Of a stretch of 33,343 nucleotides of DNA, positions 22,635-29,197 are shown one piece after another (the first letter of the stretch is position 1; every line of letters begins with the position of its first letter). The stretch comes from Sphingomonas sp. (GTDB lineage: Bacteria; Pseudomonadota; Alphaproteobacteria; Sphingomonadales; Sphingomonadaceae): assembly GCA_025356055.1 (NCBI GenBank), contig JANXUU010000048.1, forward strand, positions 1 to 33,343. The letters run 5' to 3'. The translations under genes and the position numbers were made by a program. A model generated the notes under the pieces. It ran no database searches. It saw only the letters and a program-made list of their open reading frames with translations, and was not told the origin of the DNA.

Positions 22635-23195
22635 TTAACGCAACTCGCGAAGCCAGCTATGGTCTATACTGTGTCCCATCGGAAGGTCGATGATCGCACG
22701 TGCAAGCGCCAGCGGATGACCCGCGCGAAGCATCGCGCCAATCGCCTTCTGACGCGCGACGGGATCCAGTTTTTCAGGTGCGAAGGGCCCGATACGGCGC
22801 CGTTTGGCAAGCTTGAGCGCGGCCTCGACACGGTTGTCATCGGCGTGGTCGAGCGCGCCTTCGCGGTCCGGCTCGTCGATGTGCGCCGCGTGAAGCGTCT
22901 GCCGCACCCGCGCCGCGCCATAGCCTCGCCCGCCAAGCACGCGCGCCTTTGACAAAGCGAACGCCGCGTCGTCGATATAGCCGATGCCGGCCAGTCGCTC
23001 CGCCACCGCGGCCAGATCGGGTTCTCGATCGCCGTCCCATCCGCGCTCGCGCAATTTTCGGCGCAGATAATCGACCAGCTTCCCGCGCGAGGTTGCAAAG
23101 CGCCCGACATATGAGAGCGCAAGCTCGTCCAGCTTCGCCACGTCGAGGGGGGGGAGTGGCCGGTAACCGGCCCGTTGACGTGAAACCGACGGCAT
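22635..23195 (-). CDS. recX: RecX family regulatory protein
   Basis: A 186-aa RecX, an inhibitor of RecA filament growth. It is rich in the helical repeats typical of the family: the LALSYVGRFATSRGKLVDYLRRKLRERGW block, then LAGIGYIDDAAFALSKARVLGGRGYGAARVRQTL. The size and the basic C-terminus fit. recA is not adjacent in this window. The start is the ATG at 23195 with AAGG six nt upstream (MPSVSRQRAG); the frame extends to 23234 but adds residues unlike RecX. The fatty acyl-AMP ligase gene diverges 77 nt away. Confidence 0.9.
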   Translation of the reverse strand: MPSVSRQRAGYRPLPPLDVAKLDELALSYVGRFATSRGKLVDYLRRKLRERGWDGDREPDLAAVAERLAGIGYIDDAAFALSKARVLGGRGYGAARVRQTLHAAHIDEPDREGALDHADDNRVEAALKLAKRRRIGPFAPEKLDPVARQKAIGAMLRAGHPLALARAIIDLPMGHSIDHSWLRELR

Positions 23196-23272
23196 GACGC
23201 CTTGATTGTGCCACAGTCGGTTCGCATTCACCATCCCAAGGGCAAAGCCGTTTCACACCCTCCCAGGCAGGA

Positions 23273-25033
23273 ATGCATGTGACCCAGACCAACGAACTTA
23301 CTCCGCCGGGCGCTACGCCGACCCTCGACCGGCATCCGCGGCGGGTCGCCGATTTCACGACCCTCCAGGACGGGCTCGAATATGCCGCGCAAGGGCACCG
23401 GGGGATGAACTTTCATGACGCACGCGGTACGCTGATTCAGGCCTATTCCTACGCCGATCTGCGCCGCGACGCGCTCCTCGCCGCGCGGCGGTTTGTCGCG
23501 CTCGGGTTAGTCAAGGGCGACCGCATCGCTCTTGTCGCCGAGACCGGCCCCGAATTTGCCGCCTGCTTCTTTGGTGCGGTCTATGCCGGGCTGTGGCCCG
23601 TCCCGCTGCCATTGCCGACGAGTTTTGGCGGGCGCGAGGCCTATATCGAGCAGCTGAAGATCATGCTTACCAGTAGCGATCCGAAACTGTTTCTTTTCCC
23701 GGTCGAATTCGCCGACTCCGTCAATCAGGCCGCCGCCGCGCTCGGGATTGCCGCCCGAAATTGGGAAAGCCTGGCCGATGTCGTTTCGGCCGACGACACT
23801 GCACTTCCCGAGGCGGATCCCGACGAGATCGCGTATTTGCAATATTCGAGCGGCTCAACCCGTTTTCCCCACGGCGTTTCGGTTACCCACCGCTCGCTGC
23901 TCGACAATTTGCGCGCGCACGGCATCGGGCTCGCGATGGGCGACACCGACCGCGTGATCAGCTGGCTGCCGTGGTATCATGACATGGGCTTGGTTGGCTG
24001 CATGCTGTCACCACTCGCCAACCAGTTGTCGGTCGATTATCTGAAGACCGAGGATTTCGCGCGGCGGCCCCTCGCCTGGCTCGACCTGATCACCCGCAAT
24101 CCCGGCACTTCGGTTAGTTACTCGCCGACCTTCGGCTATGATATTTGCGCGCGGCGGCTGTCGTCGCTGACCAAGGTCGAGGACCGCTTCGACCTGTCGC
24201 GCTGGCGGATTGCCGGCAATGGCGCGGACATGATCCGCCCCGATGTGATGCAGTCATTCGTCGACGGCTTCACCAACGCCGGGTTCAAGGCAAGCGCCTT
24301 CTGCCCAAGCTACGGTCTCGCCGAAGCGACGCTCGCGGTCTCGCTGATGCCGCCGGGCGAGGGCATTCGCCTCGAGCTGGTCGAGGAGAGCGAACTGTCG
24401 GGCGTCGGCACGCCCGCGCAGGAACGCCCGCGCCGGTATCGCGCGATCGTCAATTGCGGCAAGCCGGTCGAGGGCATGGAGATCGAGGTCCGCGATGAAG
24501 GCGGCGCGCTGCTCCCCGATCGCGGCATCGGCAAGGTCTATTGCCGCGGCGCCAGCATCATGGTTGGCTATTTCCGCGACGAGGAATCGACCGCCGCCTG
24601 CCTGACCCCCGACGGCTGGCTCGACACTGGCGACATGGGCTATCTGTCGAACGGCTACGTTTTCATTGTTGGCCGTGCGAAGGACATGATCATCATCAAC
24701 GGCCGAAACCATTGGCCGCAGGACATCGAATGGGCAGTCGAGCAGTTGCCCGGCTTCAAATCGGGCGACATCGCCGCCTTCGCCATCACCGGCCCGTCGG
24801 GCGAGGAAACCCCGGCGGTCCTTGTCCACTGCCGTACCAGTGACGAGGGCGAGCGCAGCCGACTGCGCGACGACATCCGCGAGCGGGTCCGCGCGATCAC
24901 GGGCATCTCGGCCGTTATCGAACTGATCCCGCCGCGCACGCTGCCGCGCACTTCGTCGGGAAAGCTCAGCCGCACCAAGGCCCGCAACCTCTACCTTTCG
25001 GGCGAAATCCAGCCGTTCGACGTGGCCGCCTAA
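23273..25033 (+). CDS. Fatty acyl-AMP ligase
   Basis: A 586-aa adenylate-forming enzyme of the FAAL branch, which activates fatty acids as acyl-AMP for transfer to a carrier protein or lipid pathway rather than to CoA. Motifs are the P-loop YSSGSTRFPHG (about residues 191-201), the FAAL signature WLPWYHDMGL (231-240), YGLAEATLAVS, WLDTGDMGY and the C-terminal RTSSGKLSR with the catalytic lysine. No acyl carrier protein or polyketide synthase lies adjacent in the window, so its product is unknown. Start: ATG 23273 directly abuts AGGA, too close for good pairing; the in-frame GTG at 23279 (MTQTNELTP after initiation) lies six nt after AGGA and may be the true start, giving 584 aa. Confidence 0.93.
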   Translation: MHVTQTNELTPPGATPTLDRHPRRVADFTTLQDGLEYAAQGHRGMNFHDARGTLIQAYSYADLRRDALLAARRFVALGLVKGDRIALVAETGPEFAACFFGAVYAGLWPVPLPLPTSFGGREAYIEQLKIMLTSSDPKLFLFPVEFADSVNQAAAALGIAARNWESLADVVSADDTALPEADPDEIAYLQYSSGSTRFPHGVSVTHRSLLDNLRAHGIGLAMGDTDRVISWLPWYHDMGLVGCMLSPLANQLSVDYLKTEDFARRPLAWLDLITRNPGTSVSYSPTFGYDICARRLSSLTKVEDRFDLSRWRIAGNGADMIRPDVMQSFVDGFTNAGFKASAFCPSYGLAEATLAVSLMPPGEGIRLELVEESELSGVGTPAQERPRRYRAIVNCGKPVEGMEIEVRDEGGALLPDRGIGKVYCRGASIMVGYFRDEESTAACLTPDGWLDTGDMGYLSNGYVFIVGRAKDMIIINGRNHWPQDIEWAVEQLPGFKSGDIAAFAITGPSGEETPAVLVHCRTSDEGERSRLRDDIRERVRAITGISAVIELIPPRTLPRTSSGKLSRTKARNLYLSGEIQPFDVAA

Positions 25034-25036
25034 CCC

Positions 25037-25065
25037 TTGCCTCACCAATTCGGGGCGGGTAGGGC
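25037..25065 (+). promoter_or_regulatory. Probable promoter of tRNA-Trp
   Basis: TTGCCT (25037-25042) and TAGGGC (25060-25065) are separated by exactly 17 nt and lie 11 nt before the mature tRNA 5' end, as expected for a tRNA promoter. The -10 hexamer starts TAGG, like the other two promoter candidates of this window. Confidence 0.5.
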
Positions 25066-25076
25066 GATCAAGGCCT

Positions 25077-25152
25077 AGGGGTATAGCTCAGTTGGTAGAG
25101 CATCGGTCTCCAAAACCGAGGGTCGTGGGTTCGAGTCCCCCTGCCCCTGCCA
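25077..25152 (+). tRNA. trnW: tRNA-Trp (anticodon CCA)
   Basis: A complete 76-nt cloverleaf. The acceptor arms AGGGGTA (25077-25083) and TGCCCCT (25142-25148) pair, followed by discriminator G and an encoded CCA. The anticodon stem TCGGT/ACCGA carries the loop CTCCAAA with CCA at 25110-25112, and the T-arm has GGTTCGAGTCC. Placement just before secE-nusG is a common arrangement in proteobacteria. Confidence 0.99.
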
Positions 25153-25164
25153 GGTCCAAGGGTG

Positions 25165-25211
25165 GCGAATAGCAATGCTATTCGCTGCCCGCGCAAGCGG
25201 TGCGCGCGGGC
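25165..25211. repeat. Two hairpins in the tRNA-Trp/secE gap
   Basis: GCGAATAGC (25165-25173) pairs with GCTATTCGC (25177-25185) across a 3-nt loop, and GCCCGCGC (25187-25194) pairs with GCGCGGGC (25204-25211) across nine nt. Neither is followed by a T-run. They may help process the tRNA 3' trailer or be a genomic palindromic repeat. The rest of 25212-25317 shows a weak promoter-like pair, TTGAAG (25280-25285) and TAAGAC (25303-25308), 17 nt apart. Confidence 0.6.
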
Positions 25212-25317
25212 CGGCCAGCCTGTGCCGCGCCACGACAACAGGTCTGACCTCAAGGGACTTGCTCCCGTGACGGCTGCGCTTGAAGCGCGGCCCGCTTCGC
25301 GCTAAGACGCTGTCCAC

Positions 25318-25352
25318 GAGGTCTGGCGGGCACCCCCGCAGGCCTCTTTTTT
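25318..25352 (+). terminator. Intrinsic terminator in the secE leader
   Basis: GAGGTCT (25318-25324) pairs with AGGCCTC (25340-25346), and GCGGG (25326-25330) with CCCGC (25335-25339), with one bulged G, making a 12-pair stem with a 4-nt loop CACC followed by TTTTTT (25347-25352). It is a textbook intrinsic terminator, only 30 nt before the secE start. It probably ends the tRNA transcript and/or attenuates secE-nusG. Confidence 0.85.
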
Positions 25353-25381
25353 CTATCTCCTCGAAGGTGAGTGACGCACAC

Positions 25382-25582
25382 GTGGCCAAAGTCTCCCCCG
25401 GCGAATTCTTCCGCCAGGTCCGCGCAGAGGGCAGCAAGGTCGTCTGGCCGAACCGCCGCGAGACCGTTACCACCGCTATCATGGTCGCGATCCTGACCAG
25501 CGTGCTTGCCGTGTTTTTCTTCGGCGTCGACGCTTCCTTCAGCGCGATTGTCCAGTACCTCCTTGGCCTCTTGGCCAAGTAA
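25382..25582 (+). CDS. secE: Preprotein translocase subunit SecE
   Basis: A 66-aa essential subunit of the SecYEG inner-membrane channel. The amphipathic SPGEFFRQVRAEGSKVVWP segment, the family hallmark, is followed by a single membrane helix of about 20 residues (TAIMVAILTSVLAVFFFGVD). The GTG at 25382 gives the usual MAKVSPGEFF start; another in-frame GTG at 25367 would add five residues but overlaps the AAGGTGAG that serves as ribosome binding site. nusG follows 19 nt downstream. A terminator precedes it closely. Confidence 0.96.
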   Translation: MAKVSPGEFFRQVRAEGSKVVWPNRRETVTTAIMVAILTSVLAVFFFGVDASFSAIVQYLLGLLAK

Positions 25583-25601
25583 CCGATAAAGAGCGCCACC
25601 T

Positions 25602-26141
25602 ATGTCCCGCTGGTATATCATCCACGCCTACTCGGGCTTCGAGAACAAGGTCCGCGACTCAATCCTCGCCGAAGCGGGCCGCCTTGGCCTGGCGTCGCAA
25701 GTCGAAGCGATCGAAGTGCCGACCGAGAAGGTCACCGAGGTCCGCCGCGGCAAGAAGGTAACGTCGGACCGCAAATTCTTCCCGGGTTATGTGCTCGCCA
25801 AGCTGGGCATGAGTGATCAGGTTTATCACCTCGTCAAGAACACCCCCAAGGTAACCGGTTTCCTGGGCCCCAATGGCAAGCCGCAGGCGATTACCGAAGC
25901 CGAGGCCGCGCGCATCCTCAACACCAAGGAGGAAGCCGCCGCAGCCGCTCCCAAGGCGCGGATCAAGGTCGATTACGAGATCGGCGATTCCGTCAAGGTA
26001 CTCGACGGCCCGTTCGCGAGCTTCAACGGCATCGTCGAGGAACTTGATTTCGACCGCAGCCGGGTCAAGGTGTCGGTCTCGATATTCGGCCGCGCGACCC
26101 CGGTCGAGCTCGAATTCGAGCAAGTCGAGCGTTCGAAGTAG
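25602..26141 (+). CDS. nusG: Transcription termination/antitermination factor NusG
   Basis: A 179-aa NusG that binds RNA polymerase and links it to Rho or the ribosome. The N-terminal NGN domain runs from WYIIHAYSGFENKV to about residue 110, with FFPGYVLAKL and NTPKVTGFLGPNGKPQ. An alanine-rich linker (EEAAAAAPKA) joins the C-terminal KOW domain, which has GDSVKVLDGPFASFNGIVEELD and VSIFGRATPVELEFEQVE. Length and order are normal. A DUF6481-like gene starts three nt after its stop, whereas rplK, the usual next gene, lies about 7 kb downstream. Confidence 0.98.
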   Translation: MSRWYIIHAYSGFENKVRDSILAEAGRLGLASQVEAIEVPTEKVTEVRRGKKVTSDRKFFPGYVLAKLGMSDQVYHLVKNTPKVTGFLGPNGKPQAITEAEAARILNTKEEAAAAAPKARIKVDYEIGDSVKVLDGPFASFNGIVEELDFDRSRVKVSVSIFGRATPVELEFEQVERSK

Positions 26142-26144
26142 ATC

Positions 26145-26474
26145 ATGGCCGGATTCAAAGTTCCCGATTTCGCAGAACGCGCCAAGCTGGCTCAGGAGGC
26201 CAAGCAGCGCGCGCTCGACAAGCTGCGTGACAAGCCCGCAGCCGATCCGGCGGTCGTTGCCGCCCGCATCGAGGCGGCTGCTGCCAAGGAAGCGGCAGCA
26301 GCTGAAAAGCGCGACGCGCGCCGGGCCGAGATGGCCGAGGCCAAGGCCGCCAAGGAAGCGGCCAAAGCCGAGCGTGAAGCGGCCGAGGCGGCCGCCGCAA
26401 AGCCACTGACTGCCGAAGAGCAAAAAGCGATCCGCGACGCGAAGTACGCGGCACGCAAAGCGCGCAGGCGATGA
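26145..26474 (+). CDS. Alanine/lysine-rich coiled-coil protein, DUF6481-like
   Basis: A 109-aa, highly charged, Ala/Lys/Glu/Arg-rich protein, nearly all helical and likely one long coiled coil, ending KARRR. It begins MAGFKVPDFAERAKLAQEAK, which resembles the DUF6481 family of sphingomonads (recognised from memory). Its function is unknown; the basic tail suggests nucleic-acid contact. It starts three nt after nusG without a clear ribosome binding site, so it is probably translated by coupling. The stop is within the first copy of a repeated junction that leads to the next gene. Confidence 0.8.
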   Translation: MAGFKVPDFAERAKLAQEAKQRALDKLRDKPAADPAVVAARIEAAAAKEAAAAEKRDARRAEMAEAKAAKEAAKAEREAAEAAAAKPLTAEEQKAIRDAKYAARKARRR

Positions 26475-26506
26475 TCGCGCGCCGCGCACAGGCGCGCAGG
26501 CGATGA
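26471..26506 (+). other. Chained micro-ORF 1 (11 codons)
   Basis: The ATG at 26471 overlaps the DUF6481-like stop (ATGA) and opens an 11-codon frame reading MIARRAQARRR that ends at the TGA in repeat copy 2. It would be translated only by re-initiation. It may merely be a product of the repeat. Confidence 0.35.
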
Positions 26507-26541
26507 TCGCGCGCCTCATCAAAAGCGTTCGCAGGCGTTGA
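26503..26541 (+). other. Chained micro-ORF 2 (12 codons)
   Basis: The ATG at 26503 overlaps the stop of micro-ORF 1 (ATGA) and opens a 12-codon frame reading MIARLIKSVRRR, ending at a TGA that overlaps the TTG start of the spermidine-synthase-like gene (TTGA, 26538-26541). Confidence 0.35.
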
Positions 26542-27203
26542 TCCCGCGCGAGCTGGTCGGGATCGCCGAGGTCCCGGGCGGCGCGCCTCTCTCGCTCTAC
26601 CGCCGCGGCGCCGATTATATGATCACGCTCGGCCGCAACGAGCTGATGAGTAGCCGGATGAGCGGGTCCGAGGTCGCGCTGGCGACGATGACGCTCGAGC
26701 GGCTCGGCAACCCCCCTGCCCCGCGCGTCTTGGTCGGCGGCTATGGCATGGGCTTTACCCTGCGCGCGGTGCTCGCCAACGTCGGGCCTGACGCCGATAT
26801 TATTGTCGCCGAAATCGTGACCGAAATTATCGACTGGGCCCGCGGCCCGATGGCAGCATTCACCGCCGGCTGCCTCGACGACCCGCGCGTCACGTTGCGC
26901 ATCGGCGACGTCGCGCGCGAGATCGAAGAGGGCGGCTTTGATGCGATCCTGCTCGACGTCGACAATGGCCCCGACGGGCTAAGCAGTGACTTCAACAACG
27001 GCCTCTACAATGGTCGCGGGATTGCCCGGGCTCGCGACGCGCTCAATCCCGGCGGCGTGCTTGCAATTTGGTCCGCCGCGCCCGACGAACCATTTACAAA
27101 AAAGCTCGAGGCGGCCGGCTTCACCGTCGACGCGGTCCGCGTTCGCGCCCGCGAGAACGGCAAGGGCCCGATCCACCTCATCTGGTTCGCCAGCCCGCGC
27201 TAG
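26538..27203 (+). CDS. Spermidine synthase-like protein
   Basis: A 221-aa protein with the SAM/decarboxy-SAM binding fold of the spermidine synthase family. The glycine-rich motif I GGYGMGFT is at residues 67-74, followed by VAEIV, and the LLDVDNGPDGL block (about 138-148) matches the family's acidic motif. It lacks the normal spermidine synthase N-terminal beta domain length, and spermidine synthesis is not established; many such short bacterial homologues are annotated only as methyltransferase or spermidine synthase-like. The TTG at 26538 is the best start (MIPRELVG) and is chained to micro-ORFs upstream. It ends three bases before the stop of the convergent sorbosone dehydrogenase-like gene. 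Confidence 0.85.
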   Translation: MIPRELVGIAEVPGGAPLSLYRRGADYMITLGRNELMSSRMSGSEVALATMTLERLGNPPAPRVLVGGYGMGFTLRAVLANVGPDADIIVAEIVTEIIDWARGPMAAFTAGCLDDPRVTLRIGDVAREIEEGGFDAILLDVDNGPDGLSSDFNNGLYNGRGIARARDALNPGGVLAIWSAAPDEPFTKKLEAAGFTVDAVRVRARENGKGPIHLIWFASPR

Positions 27204-27206
27204 GCG

Positions 27207-28562
27207 CTAGCTCGGGGCTGGACCTGCCGGTCGCGCTCCAACCGCTGGAGTCACCCGCCAGATGGTGTTGCCGACATCGTCCGCCACCAGCAACGCGCCC
27301 GTGCGATCGACCGCGACGCCGACCGGACGACCGGAAGCCCGCTTATTCCCGGGGGTTAGGAAACCGCTGACTACATCCTCTGCCTTGCCGCTCGGCCGCC
27401 CGTTGACGAACGGCACGAACACCACTTTGTAGCCATAGGGTTTGTAGCGATCCCAACTGCCGTGCTCGCCAATGAAGGCTCCGCCGCGATAGTGGGCCGG
27501 AAGCAGGCCGGCATTGTAGAAGGTCAGGCCAAGTGCGGCGGGATGGCTGCCAAGTGCATAGTCGGGCTTGATCGCCTGCGCCACGAGGTCGGGACGACGC
27601 CACATCGGCGGAACGCGTTCGTCGACGTGCTGCCCCCAGTAGCTATAGGGCCAGCCGTAGAAACCACCGTCTTTCACCCGCGTCATATAGTCGGGTACGA
27701 GATGGGTGCCGAGTTCGTCGCGTTCATTGACGACAACATAGAGGTCGTTCGTGCCAGGGTAGAATACCGGGCTGTTGGCGTTGCGCAGGCCGGTCGCGAA
27801 CAGCCGGTGGCGTCCGGTCGCGCGATCGATTTCCCACACCGCGGCGCGGTCCTTCTCGGCCTCGAGGCCGTGCTCGAGGATGTTCGAATTGGAGCCGACC
27901 GTCGCGTAAAGCCGCTGGCCATCGGGCGACAGCACCAGGCTCTTGGTCCAGTGATGATCGATCGGCGGGCCCGGCAGCGGCGTCAACATCTTGCCTGGTC
28001 CCGTGATCCGGGTCGTCCCGAGCGGCATCGGGTACATTATCACCCCGTCGGTGTTGGCGACGTAAAGAATATTGTCGATCCACGCCACTCCGAACGGTGA
28101 GTTCAGCTTGTCGAGCAAGGTTGTCACCGTTTCCGGCACGCCGTCACCGTTGGCATCGCGGATCAGGGTGATGCGGCTGGCGGGCTCAGGCCCGGTGGGC
28201 GTACCGTCGGCGCCCTTGAGCACATATTTGAACGCGAACTGCTTGGGGCGGAAGACCGACTCGGTGCCCGGTGAAGCGCCCTGCACCGCAAGGATGTCAC
28301 CGTTGGGGAGCGTATAGACGAAGCGCGGGTGAGCGAGCCCAGTGGCAAGCGGTCTGATTGCCAGCCCGGCCGCAACCGTCGGTGCCTCGCCCTTCTTCCA
28401 GCCGATCCCTGGGGAAATGCCCATCGGCGGGAACAGGTACGTCTTGGCCGCCGGGAGCGCTGGATCGGGCCCAACCTGACTATTGTCGTCGAAATCCGGG
28501 TCGCCGCCACACGCGGCAAGGCTCGCAGCAAGCGCGGCGGTGAGGAGCAGGCGAGCGTTCAT
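27207..28562 (-). CDS. PQQ-dependent sugar dehydrogenase-like lipoprotein (sorbosone dehydrogenase family)
   Basis: A 451-aa predicted lipoprotein with a beta-propeller of the soluble glucose/sorbosone dehydrogenase type. The signal ends with LAAC (cysteine 18). Propeller features include LATGLAHPRFVYTLPNGDILAVQG, the DANGDGVPE and LNSPFGVAW blocks, the HHWTKSLVLSPDG strand, TGLRNANSPVFYP, GFYGWPYSYWGQ and EHGSWDRYKPYGYKVVFVPF. Such proteins use pyrroloquinoline quinone to oxidise sugars, but the substrate and even PQQ use are inferred; no pqq genes are in the window. Its ATG overlaps the stop of the DUF2231 membrane protein gene as ATGA, so the two probably work together at the envelope. Confidence 0.88.
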   Translation of the reverse strand: MNARLLLTAALAASLAACGGDPDFDDNSQVGPDPALPAAKTYLFPPMGISPGIGWKKGEAPTVAAGLAIRPLATGLAHPRFVYTLPNGDILAVQGASPGTESVFRPKQFAFKYVLKGADGTPTGPEPASRITLIRDANGDGVPETVTTLLDKLNSPFGVAWIDNILYVANTDGVIMYPMPLGTTRITGPGKMLTPLPGPPIDHHWTKSLVLSPDGQRLYATVGSNSNILEHGLEAEKDRAAVWEIDRATGRHRLFATGLRNANSPVFYPGTNDLYVVVNERDELGTHLVPDYMTRVKDGGFYGWPYSYWGQHVDERVPPMWRRPDLVAQAIKPDYALGSHPAALGLTFYNAGLLPAHYRGGAFIGEHGSWDRYKPYGYKVVFVPFVNGRPSGKAEDVVSGFLTPGNKRASGRPVGVAVDRTGALLVADDVGNTIWRVTPAVGARPAGPAPS

Positions 28563-29056
28563 GCGCGTGACTCCATGTTATCTGTTCGTGATCGGTTGAA
28601 CATGGCACCCAGGAATCCGCCGGCATAAAGCAGAATGACCGTCAGCAGCGACAGGAGGATACCCTGCGGCACCACCGCGATCCAGCCGTCGCGGCTGTGG
28701 ACGAACGCGTTGAGCAGGCCGACCAGCAGTGCAAGGATGGTCAGCCCGAAATGCCAACCGAAGCCACCACGACCGCGTGCGCCGCCGGTCGCCCAATCGA
28801 CGATCCCGGCAACCACCGCCAGTCCGCCCATGATCAGCGCGGCGGTGATCAGCCAAATCGAGAAATATTGCCACTGCAACTCGGCCGACTGCATATAGAC
28901 AAAGTCAGTGACCAGCGCGAAACTGAAGAAGGCGGTCGGAAACCCGCCGAGGAAGCGGTGAAGGCCCGAAAATGGCCCGTGACGGTGATCAGAATTATCG
29001 ATCGGGCGCGTTCGCCCGTCTTCGATGTTCGGCTCTCGATCGACATATTCGGACAT
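28559..29056 (-). CDS. DUF2231 domain membrane protein
   Basis: A 165-aa inner-membrane protein with about four membrane helices (FPTAFFSFALVTDFVYM, YFSIWLITAALIMGGLAVVAG, FGLTILALLVGLLNAF and ILLSLLTVILLYAGGFLGA) after a polar N-terminus of about 33 residues. The pattern matches the DUF2231 family, of unknown function, and this pair with a sorbosone-dehydrogenase-like gene recurs in bacteria, perhaps as an electron-transfer partner. AGGGAGC precedes the ATG at 29056; the frame extends further upstream to 29341 but has no family resemblance there. A possible ECF promoter lies just upstream. Confidence 0.88.
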   Translation of the reverse strand: MSEYVDREPNIEDGRTRPIDNSDHRHGPFSGLHRFLGGFPTAFFSFALVTDFVYMQSAELQWQYFSIWLITAALIMGGLAVVAGIVDWATGGARGRGGFGWHFGLTILALLVGLLNAFVHSRDGWIAVVPQGILLSLLTVILLYAGGFLGAMFNRSRTDNMESRA

Positions 29057-29079
29057 CGCGCGCTCCCTGTTCAAAGACA

Positions 29080-29104
29080 TACGCGCGACGAATGCCTGTG
29101 TTCC
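29080..29104 (-). promoter_or_regulatory. Candidate EcfG-like promoter of the DUF2231/sorbosone dehydrogenase-like pair
   Basis: On the minus strand GGAAC (29104-29100) is followed after 16 nt by CGTA (29083-29080), three of four bases of the CGTT consensus. It lies about 24 nt before the DUF2231 ATG, close enough for a short leader. Weaker than the promoter at 19465-19489. Confidence 0.4.
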
Positions 29105-29197
29105 GCCCGCGCCCAGGTGGGCAGGTCGCGGCTGCTGGCCCACCCGCTTGCACCATGGCTTCGCTTCGCGCATGGCGCGGCCCAAGAAAGCAGGGCC

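Larger units (their letters stand above)
26460..26550 (+). repeat. Three-copy junction repeat between DUF6481-like and spermidine-synthase-like genes
   Basis: A 23-nt unit is perfectly repeated at 26460-26482 and 26492-26514 (period 32) and a degenerate third copy lies at 26530-26550. Each unit holds an (A/T)TGATC where a stop codon (TGA) overlaps a start codon. Copy 1 ends the DUF6481-like gene; copy 3 starts the next one. Confidence 0.9.

Noticed and set aside
26460-26550. Repeat units as a CRISPR array
   Set aside because: There are only two exact and one degenerate units with 9-15 nt between them, and they make sense as start/stop junctions; no cas genes.
28697-29197. Long N-terminal extension of ppc
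   Set aside because: The extra 167 residues lie opposite the DUF2231 gene and are not PEPC-like; the ATG at 29198 gives normal length.
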